Positions 10,420 to 22,085 of a DNA stretch of 64,000 bases are shown one piece after another. Position numbers and translations under genes: made by a program. Position 1 is the first letter of the stretch; every line of letters starts with the position of its first letter. The stretch spans positions 1 through 64,000 of the forward strand of contig JABCPU010000048.1 in assembly GCA_016800925.1 (NCBI GenBank), written 5' to 3'. The DNA comes from Suillus spraguei. Its lineage: Eukaryota; Basidiomycota; Agaricomycetes; Boletales; Suillaceae. A model generated the notes under the pieces. It ran no database searches. It was not told the origin of the DNA and saw nothing but the letters and a program-made list of their open reading frames with translations.

Positions 10420-11078
10420 AGTAATGCCCCTTATTTCAGAGGGAGGATATACATCCAAAGATCCGGAAGTGGTAGCATAGCGGATCCGGACATCCAAAGG
10501 TTACCCGGAACGTGGAGATGGAACAAGGAATAAGGCTAGTCTCAGAACGAGTCCTTAACTAGAAACTAACAGAGATATACTACCAAATGGTAGAGTCGGA
10601 GATGTAGACTTATAGGAATCAATCCTAAGTCTCGGAAGATACTAGAGTTGGAAGTTACTCAAGTCTGGAGGAACAGAATGAGTAGAATCTAAGATGATAT
10701 TCGAACTAAGGTTCTACAGAGATCTACAAGTGGTTTATATACTGTAAGTAACTAGTACGGATAATCAACGAGTCCGGGACCGAGGGCTATGTACAATGTA
10801 TAATGGAAGTTTATTAGTTAGTGCACAGCGGATCAGTAAGCACAAGTCGGAAATGAAACATAGGTAACAGATCAATGAGCAGGACGGAAATATACACAGC
10901 CAGAATACCGGAGACAGGAGGAATGACGAAAGGAGATAGACGCAGATTTCCACAAGGGAGTTAGAGTGCGAGAAGCAGGCACTTTCGGATGGGTGATCTG
11001 GACAGGATCTGTGGACCGGATGGAAATAGGATCGATTGGATCTGATTGGATCTGAGATCAGAAGTATGGTATATGACA
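10420..11078 (-). repeat. LTR, family B, copy B2, truncated
   Basis: The minus strand reads TGTCATATACCATAC from 11078 and is colinear with copy B1 to AAGGGGCATTACT. The last roughly 85 bases of the LTR are missing, because the family-A LTR begins there. It includes a stretch rich in ATCCGATC-like motifs near 11000. Confidence 0.78.
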
Positions 11079-11403
11079 TTTGGCCAGTTATTTTTGTTTC
11101 TGAGTTTGTTCAACTTCTGTGTTTTTCTTTGAAGTTTAGTTGTTTTGAGAATCTTTGTTATTGTCCAAGAGTTGCTGATCTCACATAAGTGACTCATTTG
11201 CTGACTGTAGCCTGGGGAGCATAAACAGCCACCCACGTACAACCACATTATCAGTCATTGGTATTTGTCTGAATCACTGACTGTGGAGATATTTGGTTTT
11301 ATAGGTGTTTATCTATAGATCATCTATCTAAGAAGACAGCGCATACAAACCCAAAGCACACATTTATTTATCTTCTCCTTCATGACATAATTTGACTTAA
11401 CAC
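11079..11403. other. Unassigned sequence left of the hAT fragment
   Basis: AT-rich and without convincing ORFs. It may be the 5' part of the hAT element that follows, but no TAGNG-type terminal repeat was found here. Confidence 0.4.
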
Positions 11404-12023
11404 ATGTTATCAGCAAAAAAACCTCACAAATCAGCTTCAAGAACAGACTCAGACTTAGTGGGTGAGGATAGTATCCTCACCGACATTGATGTTCAGTCAA
11501 TCATGGACACTGCATCAATGCATGAGCTCCGAACTGCTGACACTGAAGAATTTTTCAGCACTACATTTGAGCACACCGGGTCCAATGGCAAAGTCAAGAA
11601 GCACCGCAAGTGCAAGCTTTGCTGGTAAGTCTGCGCACACCTACCACACTCACATGCTGATTACCTGATAGGAAACAATGCATACTTGTCAATGAAACAA
11701 CTATGCTCTGTTAGCTGTTGAACCAGATGCTAATGGCAGCATGATGAGTGAAGGTGACGATGAAGATGGTTGGGATGTCTCACTGCTGGAGGATGATGAG
11801 GATGACATAGATAGTGTTTGATTTTTGTTTTATCTACCTGCTAATTATTGAATTCATTTGCCTACCCTTTTGCGTACTCAGGCCACGGCTTGGGCCAGGC
11901 CGGGCCAGGGCCAAGCCATTGTCAAGGGCTTGGGCCCAGCTTGTGATTTCTCTCAAAGCCATGGCCATCTGAAGCCAAGCCAAAGCCGGGGCTTTTGAGC
12001 CAAGCCAGGCTGGAACATCACTA
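11404..12023 (+). mobile_element. hAT element remnant with BED-type zinc-finger exon
   Basis: The first exon (11404-11625, ending before GTAAGTC) encodes a 74-residue N-terminus finishing in a BED-finger-like start: FFSTTFEHTGSNGKVKKH then RKCKLCW (CX2C). A downstream stretch to 11821 encodes an acidic segment (MSEGDDEDGWDVSLLEDDED). The right end is a GC-rich repetitive subterminal region (GGCTTGGGCCAGG-like) finishing GGCTGGAACATCACTA at 12023. Reversed, this begins TAGTGATGTTCC, fitting the TAGNG hAT end. The catalytic hAT core is absent, so this is an internally deleted, probably 5'-truncated copy. Confidence 0.6.
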
Positions 12024-13943
12024 AGAATTTCTACTTTGAGCACATGTTCCACCCTGTAAGGCTGATGGTGGGTTCAGCAGGGAATTGTGAAGAAAAGAGA
12101 TATAAATGAGGTGTGTCAACCAGTGTAAAGATACAACCTAGCTTGGGCTGTAGATAAACCACTGCCTAAACTAGTATGTTAGTCTTGCGCTCCATCTAGT
12201 CTGCTTCACTTGTAAGAACAAGAGCATTCGACCCTAAAGGGGGATGCCTATTAGTATGGTCAAGTTCAAGTCTAACTTATTTGCGAAACAAGCATCCGAG
12301 TCAGCGGTAAGTTGCCGTGGTCAGCGACGATACCGCCGGAACTAGCATCGTGCGTTGTGGTGCTACCATCGTCAAGATAAAGTCAGTAACAGTTGCGTCT
12401 AGCGAGCGATGTCAAGCAGTGGTCTCAGCGGTAGCAGTAAGGTTGCAAGCGGTGCAAAAAACAGTAAAGAAGTCTGCAGTACTTTCAGCGGTAAAGTAGC
12501 AGAGCATGAGAAGTTCAGTCAAAAGTAACAATCAAAAGTCCAGTGGTATGCCGGTGGTAATGGAGAACGAGCGTGATGTATTAACGAGCGATAAGGGAAC
12601 TTTAAAGACTATGTCCACTACTGGGTTGATCCCGAGCTAGACAATAATCCTGACCTATAGTACGTGCAATGGTGTAAAATCAGGTACTTTATCGTGTGGG
12701 GTACGCGGTGCTTATATCCTAATTTGTATGTACTCGGAATACTCTAGGCGAGATCAGTAGCGCTGGAGTGTAGTAACCGCTGTAAGTATACATAGCGCGA
12801 GGCAACATGTAATAACACTTGCCGTGGAATCAGTGATAACGCACAGGAAACAAACTACGCACCAAATGGAGCTATGTGGACGTGGCAAGGACATGGAAGG
12901 ACATCGGTTCGTAGAATGTGGTGCAGCAGTCGGTATGGTGTGCGGTAAGCATGGGATGCCACCGGTACTGCTAAAGGGGTAAGAAGGCCATGGACTAGTG
13001 GTAACTCCTGTAGACGTGAGACGAGTGTCAAAATATGGGGTTTTAAGCCCAGCGCCAATATGCTCGTTACACCAGTAACATGAAAGCAGGAGATACTAGG
13101 ACTAGAGATGAGGACTTTTTCAAGAGGCTTTTTGGTCTTTCTTGGAGTGGGTATCTCACTGTAGGATTTACCACTAGATATGAGAGTGTACATGGGCAAC
13201 TTATACTGAAAACAATAAGGGTCCTCGGTGATGGATGAGCCAAGCGATTATGTGAGGACCAGGGTAGAAAAAGGTGGTGTTGTACTTGGATTGATAAGAA
13301 TGGAAAATAAAGAGGGTATGAAGATTGAATGAGTAGTGATGACAGGATAGCGAGGGTCGAGTAGTATAGTTGACAGCTGTGAATTGACAATGGTGTGTCA
13401 GTAACGATGGCGAAGGACTGAAAGTGGACAGAGATACAAGTTTGTTGTAAAAAGCAGGAACTGGGACCATATGGATAGATGATGGTAGTGAAGTAATGTT
13501 TGGATGCAAAGTATGACACTGATCGCATCATTAGGTCATGTGGATGGTCTCGAACACATTGAAAGGTTCAAGCATTAAGGTTTGTTCTGAAGCAGTGGTC
13601 CAGGCATAGAGGATATATGATCCTTACAACCCGATTGCCTGCCTCGATGTACCCACATTCCAAAACATAAACATTCAAGTCTCACGCACAATGCAGAATT
13701 TCAGCTCGAAATTTCACCCTTGACACACTTCCATAGCTTGGAAAATCATTGAGGCATCAAAAGACATCACAATGATGCTTATTTGTCCGCTCTCTCAGCT
13801 TTTTGTTTTGATCACAGTCATGTGGGACCAACAGGACAGTCCACTTCTTGTTGTTCTCAGCTTTTGCAACATATATTACCCTGGGATGGCACAGGACAGG
13901 CTGTGGTCAGATCTTTGTCAACAGCCAATATTCTAAGCCTTTG
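12024..13943. other. Unassigned intergenic or ancient repeat DNA
   Basis: No gene that I can support. Overlapping minus-strand ORFs at 12855-13531 have no recognisable domain and low-complexity composition. They might be a very old retroelement relic, but I saw no diagnostic motif. Confidence 0.4.
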
Positions 13944-15233
13944 TTTACAGCTACTTTCATATTGATAGACCAAATTTCATTTCGTTCCCCTCACCACTTT
14001 TGTTTAGTTGTGGAGCCATACAAACAAAAGGGTCTCACCTGTTACAATATTTGGGCACGCGAAGTATCCTAGAATGGCCACCTGTCCGACGCTCTGCCCG
14101 ACACATTACAGTACTCTTGAGACTTGCCACCATGACTGGAAACTGCCATCACATCCCAGTAATAGGTGACCATGTTTGCTCATATGTAATCTAGTAGCAT
14201 AGCATGAGCTACTCACAACTGTTAACCGAGTTTTTCGGCTCTCTCGTCTCACAGGCTAAAGTGGACGTCCTTGTCTGCTCACAGCAGCAGATGCTTCAGT
14301 AAGTGAATCAAGCCTGCAGTGCAAAGATGGTAATTTCTCTAACTCCCCTACTAGTATCAAGTGTCATGTATTGAGTGCATTCCAAACCTATTGCTTTCTG
14401 AACTTCAATATATGCTAGTCAGGCAATGGGTGTTGAAGTTTCTGAATTCACCATTGAATGAACTATGAAAAGACATGTCTTCACAAATGTGTATATAGTT
14501 TTTCACTAGTTGCATTTTATTCTGATTATCTCCTCTACTAGGCATCCCATCTTTGCACAGACGCGCCAGAAGAAGTTGATAAAAGAAATGTCGAGGGGAA
14601 GCTGAAGTTGAATTTGACTGACCACGTCCCCAAATCACTCCAGTATTCAACGGAATCAAGACAGTGATACCTGAAACAGCTGAAGGATCAGATTCTTAAG
14701 TTTTAGATGATCATAATGATAATGACAAAAGTTATTCTCTCACTGACAGACCGCTGACTCAGAGCTGGAACACAAAAAGGATGAGTCAAGATCTGCTGCG
14801 GTGGCATGTTTTCAACAACATGGATAAAGGAATAGGTGGGAAACCAGTATCCAGCGCGAGGAAAGCACTGTTGAAGTATCCCTCGCTGCTCCTCTTTGTT
14901 AAGATGGACTTGGTCGGATCATCACTGAGACGGTTATTCAAAAGATGAGAAAGCTGTCATGCTAATGACCAGGCTGAGAGCATGGGGCCGAGTAGCACTG
15001 AACTTGCACCACCATAATGAATCAGCATGGTCAATGGTGAAGATAATAGCATAGCAGTATACATGGTAGCACAAGGTCGTCAATCAATAGTTATATGCTG
15101 CGAGAGGTGACAGACACAGCTCGGTGACCGATAAGAGCAGGGACCCTTTTGTTTGTACAGCTCCACAACTAAACAAAAGCGGTGAGGGGAACAAAATGAA
15201 ATCCGGTCTATCGATATGAAAGTAGCTGTAAGC
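13944..15233. repeat. Inverted repeat pair, arms about 95 bp, 1.1 kb apart
   Basis: 13944-14036 (core TTCGTTCCCCTCACCACTTT) and 15138-15233 (core AAAGCGGTGAGGGGAACAAA) are imperfect reverse complements over about 95 bp. Both contain TGTTTAGTTGTGGAG. Sequence outside the arms is not shared. The intervening DNA has no clear gene. It could be two dispersed copies of a short repeat or the ends of a non-autonomous element. No target duplication was found. Confidence 0.6.
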
Positions 15234-15444
15234 CGGAAACATAATTTGAGCTGCAAGAGCGACCAACCAGGATTTTGTTCACATACAAGGCCTGGGTCAA
15301 CTCCTTGTTTTATTTAACTACCACCGGGAGCTTGTCGCAGGTAACCTTGGCGAATTCATATGTGCACGTATGTCGACGCACCATGTAGAACATTCTTATT
15401 CTTATTCTGGTGCACTGCAAAAGTGACGTATTTAATACACACAG

Positions 15445-16153
15445 ATCCGCGAGAACAACGGGCTTGGCAACCCTGCCCTCGCACATGACAATGACAAGGT
15501 TCGGGAAGCCGCTCGGCTCGGCGGCACAGAAGATTTCATCGACGAGCTCCTACCCCGACCATCACATAGCTATTTACTATGGGGACCTCCCTGAAGATAC
15601 CACGATGCTTTTTGGGCAACCCGTCGACTCTTCTGATTGGAGTCCGGTCTACAATGTCCACATGTCTATGCCTCCAGAGCGGCGGGCAGATGCAGCGGCT
15701 TGCAATGCATGTGACCATACCTTGACCCCTTATGTTTCGGTGTCAACCGTTCAAATAGTTCTCGCACATTTATGCGCTCATTAGTCTCTGAAACTGAGTC
15801 TTCCGCTGGCATGCTGTTATTTGACGAGCCGAGTGCCTCTCTGGATCCAACGGCCGAATATGGTGCGCAGCCCTGTTTCTTCGAGATGTTAATTTGAACG
15901 TAGTTATAACTGGTGGAAAAAGAGCGTCTACGGAAATTGAAGGGCAACAAGACCATGATATTCTCCACTCACCGATTTGGAAATCTTACACAACATGTGA
16001 GTTTCTGTCTGCTCGAACATCATTGCTCATTGACGCGGTCACTGCAGGTACATCGATGAAACTGTCCAGGAATAAGGGACGCACGATGAACTCATGAAGA
16101 AAGGGGGAGAGTATGCTCGTATTTGGAATTTGCAAGCAAAACCTTTCATCTAA
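15445..16153 (+). pseudogene. ABC transporter nucleotide-binding domain, 3' remnant
   Basis: After a splice-acceptor-like ACACAG the sequence reads ENNGLGNPALAHDNDKVREA and ARLGGTEDFIDELP. In shifted frames come the signature QSGGQMQRLA (degenerate LSGGQ, near 15685), RTFMRSLVSE and Walker B MLLFDEPSASLDPTAEY (15805-15860), then KTMIFSTHRFGNLTQH with the switch His. A 51-base intron (15997-16047) with GT...AG ends separates the last exon, YIDETVQE-stop-GTHDELM...EYARIWNLQAKPF. Frameshifts and a TAA stop disrupt it. Walker A and the transmembrane part are not found upstream. It is a decayed C-terminal half of a fungal ABC exporter. Confidence 0.85.
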
Positions 16154-16225
16154 TGACCAGATACCAAGACCACAACGATACCCTGGTTTGTAGTGCACCA
16201 CTCATCTTCACGCATACCCCCATGT

Positions 16226-16644
16226 GCAGTACCTTCCTTGCCTGTCATTTACCAACCGCAAAGACCATACTAGTATTTCATTCTACACACCGAATGAATT
16301 CTGGTTTTACCCGCATCTTCAAAATAGCCACGATTCCGATTCCCAGGCTTTCTGCAGGTTGCAATGTTGATACTTCCCACGGCTACAATAGGATTCATCC
16401 GTTCTCTGATGCTGACGCACCGACTAGTTGTCAGGTCAAGTGCTGACTGACTATTTTTGGTCAACACTGAGATTCAGAAATAACATGCCAGGATCAAAAG
16501 CAAACAGTCTCTCGCGATGACTCGCATCGTAACTATCTCGTCATCACTTTTTCGAGGGGGACTGACGTGGCTAAGGTGCTCAACATTGCCATCGCGTTCG
16601 CTATCACGTATATAACCGAGTATGATATGACTTTCCAGTAAGTC
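16226..16644 (+). repeat. 5' flank shared by both aspartic protease genes (copy 1)
   Basis: This flank matches 32735-33234 with small indels: CTTGCCTGTCATTTACCAAC, ACTAGTATTTCATTCTACAC, GACTGACGTGGCTAAGGTGC and CACGTATATAACCGAGTATG just before the start codon. TATATAA at 16609 is a likely TATA element. The duplicated unit therefore included the promoter. Confidence 0.75.
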
Positions 16645-18097
16645 ATGTTCTCCGTTCTATCCTTGTTGGCGCTCCTGGTTTCCTCCATCACGGGATTGCC
16701 CGTTGAAGTTCATAATTCCCTCATCACCCTCCCCATGACCAGGAGGCTAACATTCTCCAACGTTACTGACATCTTGCGGCACGATGAAGCTCGCATGGCG
16801 GCCTTTACTAGGGAATACAGTACACTTGGCCCACGTGCTCGTGTTGATTTCCCTTTGTCAAACATTGGTGTGGCCTACACCGTAGCAGTTAAAGTTGGCA
16901 ATTCCCCCATAACCTGTAAGTTCAACACTGAGAAAACATGCGGGTGCTAACGTATTATTGAAGACAACTTGATTGTCGACAGCTCTAGTTCGATCACATG
17001 GGTTGGCACCCGCAATCCGTACCTGAGCTCCACCGGCGTCAACACTGGAGAGCCTGTGGCGATCAATTACTTGCAAGGTATGATATACAACAATCATAAG
17101 TTGAAAATACCTACGATTAGTATCTATAGGAACTATATTCAAAGATTTATTAACTTTCACTAATCGGCTCTCCATCGAAATGCCAATCGCTATTGCCACT
17201 TCTGCTCCGCTCGGTTTTGACGGTGTCCTTGGTATCGGGCCTCAAATGTCAAGCCTCTACGCCCTACAAAATCAAAATTTACAAGAACACACGATCCCGT
17301 CTGTCACTGACTATCTGTATATGCATAACGCCATTCGTCGGCGTGTTGTCAGTATCTCTTTCCAGCCCGTCGTTCGAGGTGTAGTCAACCATGGACAGCT
17401 TACCTTTGGTGGATACGACCCTGTGTACCGTGACAGACTTAGATACACGTAAGGCACCTCAGCTTCTGTATCAATCCAGACTGAGAGTAAATGTTTTGTT
17501 TCAGTCCTGTCACCCCTAACCCCCCCTTATCGCGGTATTGGGGTATCAATCAGAGGATCATCTACGGTAATATGGAACTCATACCCCACACCACTGGCGT
17601 CGTGGACTCTAGTTGCACCTTTCTTTACATTGCCTCCGGTGTGTATTCTGAGTGCAGCGAGTAACAATGGTCTCATCAGCGTTCGGTAGATGCCTATGAA
17701 AGGTACAAGGATGCAACCGGCGGTATTGTGAATGCGGCGAATGGTCTTCTCCAGATTACCATTGAAAAATACGACGCCCTACGTGTGTTGAAATTCCATA
17801 TTGGCCTGGTATGTCAATTCTGTCAGCCCTCACACTCCTTGTTCACCATTTGCACAGGAAATATACCGTCTCAACTCTGATGCACAAATCTGGCCTCGTT
17901 CTCTCAACTACATGGTTAATGGCTATGAACATGACATATTTCTCGTCGTTAAAAGCCTTAATACACCCATTGGCGTAGAGCATGCCTTTATTAATGGCTA
18001 CGTATTCCTCCAGCGCTTCTACACTGTGTTCGATTCCGACTTGTCTCAAGTCGGTTTTGCCCGAACCGAGTTCACTGCTGCCACCACCAACTTCTAA
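16645..18097 (+). CDS. Polyporopepsin-like secreted aspartic protease with altered catalytic motifs (copy 1)
   Basis: Six exons join in one open frame: 16645-16915, 16964-17077, 17130-17448, 17505-17638, 17690-17808, 17858-18097 (398 residues). Every intron is 48-57 bases with GT...AG ends. The signal peptide is MFSVLSLLALLVSSITG, followed by a propeptide. Family A1 landmarks are present: GFDGVLGIGP, HGQLTFGG, RYWGINQ, AQIWPRSLN and FINGYVFLQRFYTVFD. However, the two DTG catalytic triplets read D96-S-S-S and D269-S-S-C: both Asp remain but Gly is replaced. The flap loop after VAINY is also about four residues shorter than in active relatives. The intact frame with damaged active site suggests an inactive paralogue (pseudopeptidase) or a recently decaying gene. 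The second copy is at 33235. Confidence 0.85.
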
Positions 18098-18464
18098 TAT
18101 GGAATTGCCAAAGTAGACGAAGCATTGTTTTTCAGATGCAAAGCAGTATACGGATTTGAAGGTTATACATCAGTGAACTCGTGAGGAAAGTAGATAGCAA
18201 TAAATAACAATACATAGTACACAATCACCAGAACTAGCATAATTCTGCTATCGACAATCACATTGTTATGTTTGGCCTTATAGAGGAAAGACGCGTCACT
18301 CATTATCATATAAAATTTTATGATCGAGAGAAGGGCCCGATTTTATTCAAACTCACACTTGAAGTGAAGGCGTGACAAAAGTTGAACATTGAGCTAGATT
18401 CATTAATAATGTCATAACGAAAGGGAGGTTCACGACTCCGAAGCGCCAAAAAATTGACCCGATA
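18098..18464. other. Intergenic, 3' flank of protease copy 1
   Basis: The first roughly 75 bases (to GAAGGTTATA) are shared with the 3' flank of protease copy 2, so the duplication included the 3' UTR. Nothing else recognised. Confidence 0.6.
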
Positions 18465-20482
18465 TTATATACAGTTGCATGCTAAGGGTTCTATTGCTAG
18501 GTTGAATAGCAAGCAGGATAGTGGGTTGCCCTGTCTAACTCCTCTCATCACTTTGAAGGGTGAGCTCAGCACTCCGTTTATTGCGACCTTGGCATAAGTG
18601 TTATTATACAGTGCCTTTATTGTTTTAATGAATATTGGCGGGAGGTTGAATGCCTCTAGCTTTTCTATAAGGTAATCGTGGTTGATTCTATTGTATGCTT
18701 TTTCCTGATCAAGTGCTATTAGGGCTCCGTCTTCCTCTGTTATATCGGCATATTTGATCATGACTTTTGCCAGGCGTATCGGGTCGAAGATTGACCTCTT
18801 TGGGATGGACCCGCTCTGGTCTGGGTGGACAAGGGTGTGTACTTCTTTCACTAGTTGCATTGCTAACACTTTTGTTAAGATTTTGTAGTTGGTGTTTAGA
18901 AGTGTAATAGGTAGGACGATAGTTTTCTGTCTCTGCTCGGTCTTTTTTCTTATAGATCAGGCACATCCATCCGAGGGAGAATTCTGTTTGTTCGTCAATG
19001 CCGTGTATTTGTATGTTGTTGATCACCAGTGTGAGTGTCTTAATTACATCGAAGCTTGGTTGTTCTTCTTGTTGATCTGATTTATGCTTTTGGTCTAGGC
19101 ACTTCCAGATCTCATACGGGATACTGTCTAGCCCTGCTGCGCTACCTGCTTGTTGCAGTATTTCTTTTTTGACTTGTTCTCTTGTTCTTTCCCTTATCTC
19201 TTCTGTTTCTTGGGACTGATTGTTCTTCTGTAGGTCTTCATGGTATTGTCGTGCGATGTCTGCCATCTTGTCGGAGTGTGTGGCAAAATGGTTCGTGTTT
19301 GGTATCCTCAATTTATGTATTACGTCCCGAGGTTTCTTGACACTGTTGATCTTTGACCAATATTTACTTATAGTTTCCCCTTCTGCTGCCCATTTGGCCT
19401 GGGAGTGGAGTTGTAGGTTTTTGTATCGTTTTTTTTCCAGGTGGTTGATTTCACTTTCGAGCCAGGCTTTGTGGCGTCTGGTGAGCTCGTTGGTGTCTAT
19501 GTTGTGGTTTTCTAGTGTAGACTTGAGGTCATCTTCTACTTTTTTGGTGCATTGTCTTATTTTATTTAGGTGTTCTTTAGCCGTTTTGCAGGCTTCTTGG
19601 TGTAGCTGCATTTTGAGGTCTTCCCATACTCTTTGTGGGTTCGAATCTTCATTTCTTTGTGTGATTTGTTCTAGTATTTTCCTTTGTGCTATTTTACCGA
19701 GGTCACTCATTCTTTTGATTAAATTCAGGTCATTTATCAGTCCTATTGGCCAGGACCACCGTCCTTGTCCTATAAATGTTGTGTTTGTTGGCGCGAATCA
19801 TATTGAGACCATTCGGTGGTCCATCGGTATTGCTAAGGTACGGGAATCCCAGTCGCATATGTTCTGATCGTGTCTAGGTGATGCATATATTCTGTCTAGT
19901 CTTGAATGTGAGTTCATGTTGCTATAGAATGTGAACAGTCTTTCTTATGGGTGTGTTTCTCTCCATGTGTCTTGTACATTTAGTTGGTTTCTCAGCTCTC
20001 TCAGTGCGCTAATTGTGTTTTCATTGTCAAGTTTTGCTGGAGCTCTGTCTAATGGGTCTTCAGTTAGGTTAAAGTCGCCTAGCATAAAGTCTGGGTGTGG
20101 TAGGTTTTTCTCTTGCCATTTTTTGTTGATTTTTCCCCAGAATTCCGGATGTTGTGTGGTATTGTTTGGAACATATATGTTTAGGATGGTGAGGTTATCA
20201 TCATTGTGCCATTTAATTTTGAGTGCCATCGCTCTCCCTGGGATGAGCTCAAAGTTTTGGCGTTGTCGGCATTTGTGAGTTCTCGGTTTATGACAAAAGC
20301 AACCCCTGCTGAAGTTCCTGGGCGGATAGGGTCTTTTGAGTTTATAACTCTCATTCTTCGCAAGTATAGGGTCTCTATTTGGGTCTCATGTTCGTCATTC
20401 AAGTGAGTTTCTTGTAGACATAGTATTCCGATCTTCCTCTCTCTCATTATGTGCTGTATCACTGGCCATTTATATATGTTGC
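18465..20482 (-). pseudogene. LINE ORF2: endonuclease (C-terminal part) and partial reverse transcriptase
   Basis: Endonuclease motifs are ILCLQETHLNDE, GVAFVINREL, ILNIYVPNN, MLGDFNLTEDPLDRAP, RLDRIYAS and a DHRMV end: an APE-type nuclease that nicks target DNA. A long coiled, Lys/Glu-rich spacer follows (19710-18900), then RT motifs: GLDSIPYEIWKCLD, CLIYKKKDRAETENYRP, DQSGSIPKRSIFD, ALDQEKAYNRINHDYL and RGVRQGNPLSCLLFNLAIE. The sequence ends just after this last motif, so the YADD catalytic box, thumb and tail are absent. Frameshifts occur near 18900 and 19720-19950. Confidence 0.85.
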
Positions 20483-20484
20483 TA

Positions 20485-22083
20485 CAGTGGCTCAAAAAAG
20501 TGTCTGAATGTTTGTGGAAATTTGTGTAATTGCTTCACTGTGAGTCAGGGTGTGGAAATATGACTAAGCCATAGTGAGGTGTCAGGAAGCCCTGTTTCTC
20601 AGCTTTATTCATGTGCCCTATGGCGTGGGAATCCACTCACACCATGTGAATATATGGTCATTTTAATTTGATGACTCATTCGGACACTTTTTTGACTTTC
20701 AGTTTGACCAACACAATCTCTATAATTCTGACACTTTGTGTGACATCCTTTTGATCTAATCACTTATGCCACTCTTCTAAACATATTATCTATCCATTTC
20801 TGATATTCCTCCTTAGCTATCTTGCTCCACCCTGCTGCAACTCTGTCCTATAGCTGAAATAGCCTCTGTGGTGAATTTTAATAGGCTGTATGCAATTTCA
20901 TGAGTAATTGCCAGAGATATTTAATAAATTTGAGGTTTTGGGACTGCACTAGTCGGTATATAATACTAACATTGTGGCCTTCAAGTAATTGGTGCCCAAC
21001 TTAGAGGTGTGCTTAGAGTCATTATCTCATTGGAAGGAAGTGTCTTCTCTATTAATCCATGACTCCTACAGGCTTCTTAGCAAACATCTATCTAAAATGG
21101 AAATGAGACACTCTGTATTTATTATCCTCTCTATTTCATAGAAAATATTTTTCCTATGTGGCCTCATACCATCAAGTTTCATCCTCCAAACATAAGTCTT
21201 TGTTTAACTTCTTTTGTTTCCAGTAGATCTCCTGCCTTTTTTCACAAATTTTTCATGCTTCATGACCCCTTACTATGTATTTTGGTCTCATCTGACAAGA
21301 TAACCAATTTCCAGTCATAACAGTCCAGTACTGATTCTTTAAAGAAAAAGTTTATCTTGTCTTTATATGAGTTGAAGATAAAAGAGAGTTTTATTCTGCA
21401 TTACAGCTTTAAGATTGGACACCTTGAGGGTATTACTGACTGTCTGAGCTGAGAGAGTAGTGGAGATGATGGAATCAATGATTTTGATAGACTTAGTAGC
21501 ATTAGTGACCTGCCCAATTAGAATATAATGAATAAGATATCTTTTGTCATATACAGTGAGCTTTCAAGTTAGCTATGAAATGGTTTTAAGATCACAATAT
21601 TAGTGTCTATAATGGCCAGAATAGTACCAAGACCTCAAATCTATTAAATATCTCTGGCAATTACTCATGAAATTGCATACAGCCTATTAAAATTCACCAC
21701 AGAGGCTATTTCAGCTATAGGACAGAGTTGCAGCAGGGTGGAGCAAGATAGCTAAGGAGGAATATCAGAAATGGATAGATAATATGTTTAGAAGAGTGGC
21801 ATAAGTGATTAGATCAAAAGGATGTCACACAAAGTGTCAGAATTATAGAGATTGTGTTGGTCAAACTGAAAGTCAAAAAAGTGTCCGAATGAGTCATCAA
21901 ATTAAAATGACCATATATTCGCATGGTGTGAGTGGATTCCCACGCAATAGGGAACACTAATAAAGCTGAGAAACAGGGTGTCCTGACACCTCACTATGGC
22001 TCAGTCATATTTCTACACCCTGACTCACAGTGAAGCAATTACACAAATTTCCACAAACATTCAGACACTTTTTTGAGCCACTA
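20485..22083 (-). mobile_element. Tc1/mariner-type DNA transposon relic with very long terminal inverted repeats
   Basis: The left end is CAGTGGCTCAAAAAAGTGTC and the right end its complement (GAGCCACTA), flanked by TA at 20483-20484 and 22084-22085. The inverted repeats run about 450 bp each (20485-20945 and 21630-22083), far longer than normal Tc1 ends. The minus strand between 21500 and 20770 carries decayed transposase motifs: VWRMKLDGMRPHRKN and a DNDSKHTSK block, then an EEYQKWIDNMFRRV-like C-terminus. The same C-terminal sequence recurs in the opposite direction in the right arm. Stops are frequent, so it is inactive. Confidence 0.85.
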
Positions 22084-22085
22084 TA

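Noticed and set aside
12855..13531. Three overlapping minus-strand ORFs of 100-154 codons
   Set aside because: Low-complexity Ser/His/Tyr-rich composition and mutual overlap in different frames. I looked for integrase or RT motifs and found none.
18465..18869. Retron, group II intron or DGR-type reverse transcriptase
   Set aside because: Motifs and the APE endonuclease upstream fit a eukaryotic LINE, and no retron RNA or variable repeat is present.
19220..20406. Plus-strand ORFs with hydrophobic Leu/Phe/Ser-rich sequence
   Set aside because: They lie antisense to LINE ORF2. The hydrophobic look comes from reversed Lys/Glu-rich codons.
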